Both the position numbers and the translations under genes were made by a program. Positions 30,421 through 42,000 of a stretch of DNA of 64,000 bases are shown in pieces (within the stretch, counting starts at the first letter, position 1; every line of letters starts with the position of its first letter). The stretch comes from Rhododendron vialii (Eukaryota; Streptophyta; Magnoliopsida; Ericales; Ericaceae). The notes under the pieces are model-generated. The model searched no databases, was not told where the DNA came from, and worked only from the letters and a program-made list of their open reading frames with translations. The stretch spans positions 45,026,501 to 45,090,500 of the forward strand of contig NC_080557.1 of assembly GCF_030253575.1 (NCBI RefSeq), written 5' to 3'.

Positions 30421-30805
30421 ATCCCCTCTGTCCATGGCGTTAGAAGTTCAATCTGCTCATAAATCTCTCTCTCTCTCATCCGATGGCATGCAACAGCGAC
30501 GGCGTGGAAGCGGGATTCGCGAAGCTTCAGGGCGAAGACTTCGAGTACTACATGCAAACCTACTCGATCGTATTAGGCCGCAACAGCAAGAAATCCCCGG
30601 CGGTGGACGTGGACCTCTCCACCCTCGGCGGCGGCCTGAAGAGCATCTCCCGCCACCACGCCCGCATCTTCTACGACTTCCGCCGCCGCCGCTTCGCCCT
30701 CGAGGTCCTCGGCAAGAACGGATGCTCCGTCGAGGGCGTCCTCCACCTCCCCGGCAACCCCCCCGTCAAGCTCGATTCCCAGGACCTTCTCCAGATCGGG
30801 GATAA
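30383..30805 (+). other. Upstream ATG overlapping the FHA2 start
   Basis: An ATG at 30383 has G at -3 and G at +4 and opens a 140-codon frame that overlaps the FHA2 start in another frame. Its product (Arg/Pro-rich beyond codon 45) is the shadow of the FHA domain and looks meaningless. If the transcript starts before 30383, this would reduce FHA2 translation. Confidence 0.4.
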
Positions 30806-33800
30806 GGAGTTTTACTTTTTGCTACCGGTGAGGAGTATCCTTGGGGGTCCCATTGGGCCCCGCAGCCACGTCGGCCGTACGACGCCGTCGTACGATGAGG
30901 GTGGCGGCGATTATGTGTTGGGTTCCGCGAAGAAGATGAGGAGGGGCGGGGATGGACAGGGTGAGTAAATTGACCTTCTTGATTTTGAGTCTCTTTGGAT
31001 CGATGGATTTCGTGAGAAAAGAAAAGAAAGGGTTATTATTTCTTGTCAAATCACCCAGAGTAGAGTAGAAAAGTACAAAGATGAAATCTTTATCTCACCC
31101 TTTATACCTAGAAAAGAAAGGGTTATGGTTTCTAGTCAAAAGATGAAAAAATATTTTTTCGTGAGAAAAGTACAAAGATTTGATTGGCTCTCCCTCTTTC
31201 TCACAACAAATGGTTAGATTGAGCGAGAAAAATGGCTCTCCTTTCTTATCTCACCCTTATACCAAGAAAAATTGTTTAGATCACAACAATGATTTAACAT
31301 TTTACTGCTTCAATAGCTACGAATAATTTAGCCTCAGTCTTCTGTTGTTGGGAGTTCTGTTTAATCATTCATTTGTATGACCTTGGCATATAGAGCATGG
31401 GTTGCTTCCTTGTTTGTGCACGTTTTGAAATGCTGTGTGCCCTGGAGATATCTTCTGGTGGCATATTTCTCCATGTAGGTTGGAGACCGATTGTTCGGAA
31501 TTTGGTTTGTGAGGGAGAATTTGGCCTTCATTGGACACTTAGTTATTGTGATCTTTGGTTGTTGTTGTTGTATCTAAGACTCTAAGTTATACCATACGAG
31601 GCATCAGAGGGATGCACCCCATGTATGAATTAAAACCAAAACAGTACAAGATTAAGAAGGCGCCCTACAACTTACCTATGCAATGATTCCACTGAATCAA
31701 CAAGTTGATCCAATCTAGGCATAACTAAACCTGTAACCCATTATACAATCTAGACGAAGGGGGAAAAAAGGTACCTTATTCCCTATCTATGAGCACCTCA
31801 AATCCCTAGAATGTCCTATTGGTGCGTTCTGTCCATAATAGGTACATCAATTAAAGGGAGCAAACAACCAAGAATTTGTCGTCACCTGAACCTCCTTCCC
31901 TACCAATCAACCAAAACTCCTGCCACACATCCTTTTTCAGAAACCCAATGCGTAGAAAAGCGGGATAGAGCCATACAGTTGGCTGAGACCTTGCAATGGA
32001 TGAGGAGATGGTTAGCAGTCTCTCCTTCACATTTACAAAGGCAGCGCCAAATTGCTGAACCTTTAACATTGCTAATCATGGGTGTGAACTAAATACTAGA
32101 GAGGAACCAAGAACCTTGGGGATGCATTTACATGAATGTTTTATAACATCCTTTAGAGATTCGAAACCTTTGTTAGGCCTTTACTAATGAGCTGCCCCTT
32201 TGTATGCGCTTCTTCTATTTGTAGAAGCCATAGGGCACAAGTAGACCTGGTCGTACTTGTTTCTTTGAACATTGGTGGTTACTTGTGCATATTCAACTAT
32301 CAGTTCAGATTCACCCGCATAGATCACGCCTATTGCACACCACCCCCCCTCCCTCCCATGGACTGCATGTAAAACATAGCATCTTGGTTTACCCCAAGTT
32401 ATCCTCGACATTTCTGCTCAGGTTGAGCCACAAATAAGAATCAAAGCTACGAGTATCTTAGCCTTGAATCGATGTCAAAAGTTGCAAAAAGGGAACTTGT
32501 AGCAGTCATTCAGTTGTTGTAGTTTTGGAACATAATGTAGAACATAGGTAGGTTCTGTAGGAAAAAAAAATGAAATAGACGTTCCCCGAGATCACTGCTA
32601 TACTGAATTTGCCTCTTTAGAGCGCTTTACTTTGTGAAGCCTGCTGTGTTTCCACACACGTGCGTGCACACACAAAGGTAACATTGTTGCAAGAGAATAA
32701 AAGAAAGAACAGTACCGCGGGGTTCATCACGACAGGAGCTTTTTTTCACAAAGCTATATTTTTCATCAAAGATTATAATCCACAACAGATGATAAGGGCA
32801 GGTACACAGCACTTTTTGCCATTAACATTGTATATCATCTACGTGCAGATATGATGGTTGAGGCGAGATCCAGGGACAGAGAAGCCGACAATCATCAGCT
32901 TCTTCTCTTGGAAGAAAAGGACATGGTATCATCTGTGGCTACAGTTCTTTCTGATCTTTGCGGGCCTGGAGAATGGATGCCAATGGAGAAACTTCATGCT
33001 GAGGTAAGTTCAATGTTGCTTTTTATGGGTGTGTCTATGCAGATTGAGGTTGATAATGTTTATTGAATGCTTGTTACGAACAAAGAGTTAAATTGGTTAG
33101 GGCATACCAGTATACGACATAAGCCACACATTCATTATTGTGAGTATCTTGATCTGTTGATTGAAAACTTCTTGGTGGCTATGTTTTTCTTATCCAAAAT
33201 GGTCAGCGATGAGGGGTGGCTACAATTCTTATATGTCTCCTACTGCATGTTTTGAAGGTTATATGTTAACTGGTTATACTATCAAACAGGATTTGGCAGC
33301 AACTTTTGGGTTGAAAACGTTTGTAGGTGTATGTTCACTCCCCATTCAGCACCTTTAAAGCCTCGACATACACATCATATTTGTGCATGATTAGCAATCC
33401 GTGTCAATTTTTCCATCCTATTTTTGCACCTTACTCTGTGGAGCAGTATAACCTAAAATTTGTGAAGTAATATTCGATTTGATATTCTCGTATTCATCAC
33501 TTATACTCACCTTAATATATTGGAGTCTTCTGTGATACAAATTGCAGAAGTGGTATTTCTTCGAGAACCATCTCTTTATATGGCTACGCCTTGGATTTTT
33601 GGGCAGAGACAACTAATTAGACTATTATCCGTTGCTTTTCCATTTCGTCTACTATTGCACATGATGGTTACTTTCCCTTCAACACTTTTCAAGTTATTTG
33701 TATTCGATATCGCCTAGCTGTTGTACTTTCTCTGCCTAATGTCTTTCTTATTTTTCTACTAAGAGACGAAGCTTATAGTGACCTGTAAGATTCTTGGTGG

Positions 33801-34015
33801 TGCAGCTGGCAGAACATTGCAGCAACGTTTGGCATCACAGCCGTGTAAGGAGATATCTCACATCCGAGGACTATCCTGGTCCTCAATCGAACAGAAAACC
33901 ATGGTATGGACTGCTTATGCTGTTAAGGAAATACCCTGAACATTTTGTCATCAATACAAGGACTGAGGGCCGAGTGACACAGGAGTTTGTCTGTCTCGTC
34001 TCGCTGCTTGCATGA
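30483..34015 (+). CDS. FHA2: FHA domain protein, FHA2-like
   Basis: There are three exons: 30483-30960, 32849-33003 and 33806-34015, with junctions GG|GTGAGT, GAG|GTAAGT and two CAG acceptors. The phases fit and give 280 aa. The FHA domain covers about residues 27-117, with the phosphopeptide-binding residues GR (32-33), SRHH (56-59) and NG (79-80). Exons 2-3 hold the C-terminal conserved region (LEEKDMVSSVATVLSDLCGP, WYGLLMLLRKYPEHFVINTR), as in Arabidopsis FHA2, a nuclear protein affecting flower development. The middle acidic linker is shorter than I remember for Arabidopsis, so an exon could be missed in the 1.9-kb intron 1. Exon 1 is very GC-rich, unlike exons 2-3. A partial copy of exon 3 lies at 45949. 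Confidence 0.92.
31840..32070 (-). mobile_element. LINE relic (zf-RVT region) in FHA2 intron 1
   Basis: On the minus strand one frame reads a CLCKCEGE...HLLIHC pattern, matching the zinc-binding region found after reverse transcriptase in plant LINEs (C-C-E-HL-C). Flanking frames show VSEKGCV- and W-rich residues of the same region. It is degenerate and 5'-truncated. Confidence 0.6.
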
Positions 34016-34719
34016 GATCTTGGAACCTCACCGGCACATAACCTGGGAATTCATCAAAAAAAACGACAGCCTATGTTCTCAAGCCTTGCACAATTTGTTG
34101 TGGCCACCTGGAGCACTAGATGAACGTAAATAACAACCTCAACATGATTTATGACGCTGTTGTCATTTGGCTCCGGAAATTTTTACACTGTACCCCTGGT
34201 GTGCAATACCTTGGTAGTTTCTTTGGTGTTTCAATAACAGTTGCGTTGTTCATACTTTTGTATACGGTACCCTCTGCATTCAGGAGGATTACAGACGGTC
34301 CTTTCAGGTTTTTCTTACAGAGAATTTTGTTTTGCATTGGCTACGATCCTTGTGTATTCCTCCTTTGTTCAATTTTTCTCTTTTCTACACCTTTTCTTAG
34401 ACGTTGAACATCTCCAATGGTGGAGTTCGTATACGGCTCGTCGGCTGCCTATCTATACTATCTACTATAAGAATGTTATTAACTAAAATAAAAAGAAGCT
34501 CTCTCCTTAACTTTCTCTCCTACGTGGAATTTCCTCAACTTTTCATCTTTCTATTCATTATTCTCCATTTTTTACAACATGCAAAACATAGGAGTAGTTT
34601 ATTTTGTTTGAAAAGGAAACTAAGTTCAACATATGTTGGTTTTTTTCATCCCCGTTCATTGAACGGGTAAGACGCTAGTTGCTAGTATAATATAACAATG
34701 AATAGTGACTAATCGCTTG

Positions 34720-35690
34720 TAATTTATGGCTTTGCCGACCGTAGCTCCACCATCATGTTGTCTCTTCACCATCATACAACCCAACGACCATGCTGGCCCT
34801 TCAGCCAAAGTAAATCTCAAAATTTGCTACAAACCAAAAAAAATAGTAATAAGCAAAACCCTCTTCAGTTGCCTTCAAATTCCTCTCTTAAAAAAACTTC
34901 TATAATGCACTATTGTCAGAACTCTGAAGGATCAAAATCAACTACAAATATTAATTTCTGCAAAATCAAACAGTGATTCGTTGCAAATTGATCTAACGTC
35001 GATACCTCTAAAAAACATACCTCTTCAACAAAAAAGATTGGTCAGACATGGACAAAAATGGACCATTATAATTCACTGCTCATAAATTGATTTGAATTTA
35101 AACACTTAACGTAATTTGATCAACCTGAATGAAATACATGTCGCCATGTCGGGACCTACAAAATGAATGGCTCGAATCGTCAAAATACATTATGAGACCC
35201 TTAGCTAATGGGTGGTCTTGCCCAGCATTCCAACGGGAAAGAATTCAACATAACAGTACATTTCCGTTCTTCTAGTTCCTGCGGCAGACGATCCAATCTA
35301 GTAGTAGTAAGCAACCCGCCAAAAGCAACCAAAAAATTCCTTGGTAAATCAGGCGAAGACTTGAACTAAGTACATACATACTTCTAAAAAAAGGTACAGC
35401 CAAGAGACTTATGAAAACTAGTGCTATTGCGGCTAAACCTCCCGCTTTGTCAGACATACTACGAAGAATGGCATAGATAAGCAGGAAATACCATTCTGCA
35501 CAATATGAGGCGGGGTGGACATTAGATTAGCAGGTATATAATTGTCAGGATGCCTCCAAACATTAGGAGCATAAAAAATTCATCAAATAGAAAAAAAGAT
35601 AGCAAAAGATACCCAACCTACTAGATCCTTTACATAAATATCCATCCCCTGATGGCCATATATGAACATGAAATCCATAGGACAACTTTG
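34720..35690. repeat. Duplicated remnant of Tim17-family gene intron 2 (third partial unit)
   Basis: 34760-35000 matches 47765-47985 and 52290-52505. 35005-35560 matches 52772-53290 and part of 53505-53560. It therefore derives from intron 2 of the gene at 51442-54252, with exons 3 and 4 deleted. Everything before 34430 belongs to FHA2 and its 3' region. Confidence 0.75.
35250..35690 (-). pseudogene. cob: Nuclear copy of mitochondrial cytochrome b, fragment 1 (NUMT)
   Basis: On the minus strand, pieces match the C-terminal half of plant mitochondrial cytochrome b: a DLVGW-type stretch, the PNV-RHPDNYIPAN region, the STPPHIV region, AILRS-DKAGG-AAIALVFISLLAVPFF and RLIYQGIFWLLLAGCLLL. Frameshifts and substitutions are present. 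It lacks the 220-bp insert of the copy at 53020-53640 and so looks closer to the original transfer. Confidence 0.8.
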
Positions 35691-36283
35691 TCCAATTTTT
35701 CCAATCAAATCCCTCTATTTACCTGTTTTTTTTTAAAATTACTTTAGAGGGTTTTTGGACTTTTGATGAATTCCCTCTATGTCCCATTTTTTGTATTGTA
35801 TTTTGTCTACTTATGGCCATTGTTGCAAGGATAGTTTTGAGTTTTCCCTTCATCTCTCACTGTCATTGCCGTGGTTGAGTTGGTCAAAATTTGGCGTTTG
35901 ATTTTAATGGTAGTCTTTGATCTTAATTCTACAAAAACAACTACAACACCGTGGATTTGTGGTTGTGGAGGTGTAGAAGGAGACTTTGGTGTCTCATTTT
36001 AATGTAACTACGTTCAACCATAAGTGGTAAATGCAACTACAAACAACCACGACCCCGGACCCCATGGTGGTGTTGCCTTAAATCCAACCCCATTATGTGC
36101 GATATATTCTATAAATACCAATGGAGAGATGTGTGTTTTTACCATAGCTTTCTTTAGTTCTGTGTTTTGTTTGTTTCATTGAGTTTGCTATGGGGCTTGA
36201 TTCCCTTCTTCCTACGGCTTTGTCCGGCTGACTGGAAAGGTAGTAGTAGCAGCTTTCTGGCTGGCTTTGGCTTTGTTTGGATT
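35691..36283. other. Non-coding interval before the Sirevirus
   Basis: T-rich, with no ORF or repeat I recognise. It ends in the target duplication GGATT (36279-36283). Confidence 0.5.
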
Positions 36284-37545
36284 TGAAATTATGCGGAAGC
36301 GTTCAATCTACTCCTAGAGGGGGGGTGAATAGGAGTTTTAATAAAAATATACCAATTTTTAGATTTAAAAATTAATAAAGATAAACGGGTTGATTATCTC
36401 GATTAATCAAAAATAAATTAAAAAAAAAATACTGCAGTAGAATAAAAATTGTAACAAGAGACGCACGATTTACGTGGAAAAACTTAGGGTCCTAAATAAC
36501 CCTAAGCCAAAACCACGGCCTAACACTACTGATTTATTGTATTAATCAAAAAGAAGTACAGATTGCGAAATAGTAAATCCTTACCCAAGTCTTTACCTAT
36601 TCTCGCCAATCTCCGATGCTCTCCGAGCTTCTTCAAGATCTAATAGATGCACCACGGACTTCACGCCCGATCTCCGGATTCAACCGGCTCCGAATCAATC
36701 TCCAAAAGATTCGGCCACAGCAGCAAAAGGCACCAAAAATCACGAACAGTGAATGAATGAATGATATGATGCAAAGCGTGATCTAAACAACTCAAACCGC
36801 GTTCGAAGATGCAAGAGGCAAGAACAAACAAAAATCGGAATGCGGGACTGCCACACCAAAAATCCCTCAAGACCGTGCACCCCTTTCTTTCTTTTTAAAA
36901 CAAAACTTTTGCCTCTGCCGAAAACAAAACAGTCGAGCTAGAGCAAAGAGACGGAACGTGGGCTGCAACCAATTAATCTCCGTTTCCAGAGAAAGAAGTC
37001 AGCGCAACCAAAAAACTCTCGCCCACACCGAAGAAAACAAAAAAAAAACAGTACCGCCCTCCTTTCTTTCTTTCACATATCAGAAAAAAAAAATCTCTCA
37101 CGCCTCTCGGTCAATTTTATCTTTTGTGCACTCTCTTTTTTTTTTTATTAACCCAATGGGTCAATACATATATATATATATGCAAAAATAAAATCCTTGG
37201 CTTACCTAAAACGTAGACAATCTTTCCTTTTGATAACATATTTTCCGAAGAGTAAATGACATATATATGGAAACGAGTATTTGGAGAGATTTATAGGAAA
37301 GACAAATGTGTAGAAATAAAATTTCTAATCTTGAAAATGATATGCATGATGTGCTGTGTAAAGTTTTTACCTTTCACGCAATTGGCTCGATTTCGTAGCG
37401 GTCAACTTGGCGCAGATAATGGGAGGAGCATCGAGCGAGACACTACCCCTAATTATCCTACCCATTACAATCAAGTGGAGTCGATATAACAAAAGACACT
37501 AATTGAGGTTTTGGACAACCCCGGAAAGTGCCAAAAAATCTAACA
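36284..37545 (-). repeat. 3' LTR of the Sirevirus (left)
   Basis: A 1262-bp repeat beginning TGAAATTATGCGG and ending TCTAACA. By eye it is identical to 44407-45668, including its chance ORFs. Confidence 0.96.
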
Positions 37546-37557
37546 ATCTCCCCCTTT
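37546..37557 (-). other. Polypurine tract of the Sirevirus
   Basis: On the minus strand AAAGGGGGAGAT directly precedes the 3' LTR. A very similar purine run, AAAAAGGGGGAG, recurs at 37946-37958, about 400 bp upstream in the element. Confidence 0.85.
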
Positions 37558-39060
37558 GGCATTTCCGGGACAAAACCAACTGCACTAAAACACAATGGAA
37601 AAGTACAACTTTAAAGAGATAAACACTAGCCTAAACTAGATCTATCCAATGAAGATTGAGTTGCACTTCCAATACCTGCAAAGATAGCTCAACAAAAACT
37701 ATGCGACAAAATATATGTTTCGAAAAGTAGATTGGATCGGCATAATTTAATAATAAATGACAAAGCAACATTATATCCAAAAGCATGAAAACTTAATCAG
37801 CGATTCATCAATAAAATAAATCTCTCCTTATAAGTATCTCTCCAAATGAACAAAGCACTCAAACATACTCTATCTTTATGCAAGACTCAACGACACATAT
37901 CACTCTCCATTACTCGCCAACCCATGACCATAAAAACTAAAAACTCTCCCCCTTTTTGTCACGGAAAAACAAAGGAAAGGACTGTATCCGAGTGAGATAC
38001 ATGCAACCTGAAAGCATACGAGAGAATCATACGATATGCAATAACAAGAATCACATAGGCAAGATGGCTATAAGAGAAATGCATCGAATGAAAAATTTAA
38101 GACCATATCAAATCATGAAGCAGAATGATGCAGATCAAATAATGGACAGAATACCATGCTCAAGCCTATGAATGTGAAGCATAAACGCCGTGCATGAGGA
38201 GCAAGAAAACTTACCAAGGACTAAGTGGGCGCTATAATCTTATCTCAAGAAAGGTTTAAACAAGACTATCACAAGGAAGTCAAACCAGAAACGCTCGGAC
38301 CTAGGAACTTAAGCACAAACCTCATCGGTTGTTTTAGACTCGAGATTAGCGACTTACACCTAGCCTTGTGGGGCAAAGGACCAGGCAGCTATAACCTCAA
38401 AGGTGAAGAGACAAATGTAAATAAACCCCTCTTTTTTTTTTTTTTTTGTTGATTTTCTGCTTCTTCTTTTTTTTTTATATGGGTATTGTTTCCTTTCTTT
38501 TTCTTTTTTTTAAGTAATAGACAAGAAATAAAAGAAAGTCTCAATTTGATTTTTCCAAACCTTAGAGGTGCGTTACACACCAATCCATAGGCGGCCCATC
38601 TCACAAGGAGTCAAATGAGGGAAAGCATCCCTAGGTAAACAACGAACATGTGGTCAATCAAAGTGATTAGTTAAGATAAACCCAACTGAGACTCAATAGA
38701 GACCACTTAGACAATGTAAGTTTACTAGCTCCAAGTGAGATTGTGTGCATAGAAACGTGAGCATGGGATTCTAATACCAAAACAGAGAACAATATCACTA
38801 TGTAACAGATTGATATGATCGAAAAAATTTGATTCGATACATTACTCTCAAAGGCATAAGCATATGTGAAACTGATATCAAAATAGCACATGATTCCCAA
38901 GCACGCAAAAGACATTGCAAGCACACACACGATTTAAAAAAAAACTTTGACTCAAAACAATACACAAAAAATACTACTAAGTACATAACAACACATGATA
39001 ACTCAAAATTAAAAACAATCAAAGCAAGTATATGAGATGACATGTGACCCCACACACAAC
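37558..39060 (-). other. Sirevirus region between pol and 3' LTR
   Basis: About 1.5 kb without a long minus-strand frame. It includes the extra purine run at 37946-37958 and a plus-strand T-rich stretch near 38430-38510. In some Sireviruses this position holds an env-like gene, but none is visible here. Confidence 0.7.
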
Positions 39061-42000
39061 TTAATCTAGAGAAATTAAACCAAGAGATTTCCTAAGGTAT
39101 TCAAACCTAAGAGAATCTAAAGGCTTAGTGAAAATATCCGCTTTTTGATCTTGTGTGGTTATAAACTCAAGTGCCACGACCCCATCTTCAACCAAATCAC
39201 GAATAAAATGATGACGGATGTCGATATGTTTAGTCCTAGAATGTTGGACTGGATTTTTAGAAATATTAATGGCACTTGTGTTATCGCAAAAAACAGTCAT
39301 TACACCTTGAGATAGACCGTAGTCTTGAAGCATTTGCTTCATCCATAAAAGTTGGGTGCAACAACTACCAGTGGCAATATATTCAGCCTCTGCAGTGGAC
39401 AATGAAACACAATTCTGCTTCTTGCTATGCCAAGCAACCAAGCAGTTTCCCGAATAAAAACAACCACCGGAGGTACTCTTCCTATCATCCGCGCTTCCAG
39501 CCCAATCGGCATCGGAAAATGCGGCTAAGTCCACATTAGTACCCTTAGGATACCAAAGACCAAGCGTGGAGGTGCCCTTAACGTAACGTATAATTCGCTT
39601 GACAGCAATCAAGTGAGACTCTTTAGGGTTAGATTGATAGCGGGCACACACTCCAACACTAAACGAAATATCAGGACGACTAGCAGTAAGATATAATAAG
39701 CTTCCTATCATACTACGGTAAAGCGTGGAGTCAACACTAGCGCCCTCAATATCTTTAGCAATTTTAACGGTGGAACCCATGGGAGTACGAGTACTCTTGG
39801 AATCTTCCAAACCAAATTTTTTGACTAATTCTTTCGCATATGTGGATTGGGACAAAAATATCCCATCGTTCAACTGACGAATTTGAAATCCTAGAAAGTA
39901 AGTCAATTCTCCCATTAGGCTCATTTGAAACTCATGGGACATTTGTGCCCCAAATTGTTTCGCATGCCGCTCATTTGTGGAACCGAACACAATATCATCA
40001 ACATATATTTGAGCAATTAAAAGGTCGCTTTCAATTTTCTTCAGAAATAAGGTTCGGTCTACTCCCCCTTTCACAAAGCCGGTATTTAAAAGATGATCGG
40101 TTAAACGTTCATACCAAGCTCGAGGGGCTTGTTTAAGGCCATAAAGGGCCTTACGAAGGCGGTACACATGATCAGGAAATGAAGGATCAATAAACCCTTT
40201 AGGTTGTTCCACATACACCTCCTCCTTAAGGTCACCATTCAAAAAGGCACTTTTAACATCCATTTGAAATAATTTAAAATTAAAATGAGATGCAATGCCA
40301 AAAAGTAACCTTATTGACTCCATTCTTGCTACGGGGGCAAAGGTATCATCGAAATCAATTCCCTCAATTTGGGTGTACCCCTGGGCAACTAACCTAGCCT
40401 TATTACGCACAACTATGCCATCTACATCCTTTTTATTTTTAAATATCCACTTAGTGCCTATGACGTTAGTGTGAGAGGGTCTCTGTACTAAGTACCAGAC
40501 ATCATTCCTCACAAATTGTTGTAGTTCTTCTTGCATGGCTCCTATCCAATAGTCATCTCCTAAGGCCTCTTCTACCCTTTTTGGCTCTAATGTGGACGTG
40601 AAACACACATAATTGATCTCATTCCTAATTTGCCTCCTAGTTTTCATCTCATCATTGGGTTCTCCTATGACTTGGCTAATGGGATGGTTAAGCTTTACTC
40701 GAGCCGAGGGTTCTTTGGCAGAGAAAGGAACTAAGTTGTGTTGACCTAACTCCTCATCTTCTAAAGGCTCATCTACCTCAACCTCACTATCTTTTTCAAC
40801 TCTCTCATCCACACCCGTAGGAATGTCAAGAACCCCTTTAGAAGAAACTCCCACATCTAAACCATTGGATTGAAACTCCCCCTCAAAAATTTCCCAACTC
40901 CCTTCATCATCATCATTAACCTGAGGGACTGACTGATCAAGAGTGGTATCATCAACAACTACATTGGCCGACTCAACTAGGGTAGAGGTGCGTAGATTAT
41001 ATACTCTAAAAGCTCTGCTCGTGTTGGAATACCCTAAAAAGATACCATCGTCACTCTTTGAGTCAAATTTGCCTAAGGACTCACTATCTCGCAAAATATG
41101 ACATTTACTACCGAACACCCTAAAATACTTCACTGAAGGCCGCTTACCATTCCAAATTTCATAGGGTGTGAGAGTAGTCCCTGGTCTAACATACACTCTA
41201 TTTATAGTATAGCACGCAGTATTAATAGCTTCAGCCCAAAGGTTTCTAGGGACACGCTTTGCATGAAGCATAACTCTTGCCATCTCTTGAAGAGTTCTAT
41301 TCTTTCTTTCAACAACCCCATTTTGTTGGGGTGTGCGAGGTGCGGAGAACTCGTGCTTTATTCCCTTTTTATTGCAATATTTTTCAATGTCGGAGTTCTC
41401 AAACTCACGACCATGATCACTGCGGACTCGTGTGATAGGGTACCCTTTCTCATTTTGAATACGTTGACAAATAGTTTTGAAACAAGCATAAGCATCAGAT
41501 TTTTCTCTAAGAAAACCAATCCATGAGAAGCGAGAAAAATCGTCAACTATAACCAAAATATATCGCTTGCCCCCTAAACTTTCAGTACGTGAGGGTCCCA
41601 TCAAGTCCATGTGAAGTAACTCTAAACATTTTGTGGTTGCAACTAAATTTGTCTTTTTATGAGGGCTTTTTATTTGTTTGCCCTTCATGCAACCACCACA
41701 CACAAGCCCTTGCCCATTGGCAAGTTTGGGCACTCCCCTCACAATCTCGTTCTTGGTTATTCGATGCAATTCTGGAAAATTTACGTGTCCTAAACGTTGG
41801 TGCCAAATTTCTACATCATCAAGCAAGACTCGATGACACACATTAGACCTTGCAGTTTCAACACAATAACAATTATCCGAAGATCGAATACCTTTAACCA
41901 CACACATACCCTTAGCATCTATAATAGAGCAATTGTCTTTAGAGAAATTTACTTCATGCATATTATCACAAAATTGCCCTATGCTTAACAGGTTAGCTTT

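Noticed and set aside
30383-30805. Arg/Pro-rich 140-codon frame as a separate protein
   Set aside because: It overlaps the FHA exon in another frame, and its composition is what GC-rich exon 1 gives when shifted. Kept only as a possible upstream start.
36661-37489. Small frames of 69 and 77 codons repeated at 44784-45612
   Set aside because: They are identical because they lie in the two LTRs. No start context or homology supports coding.
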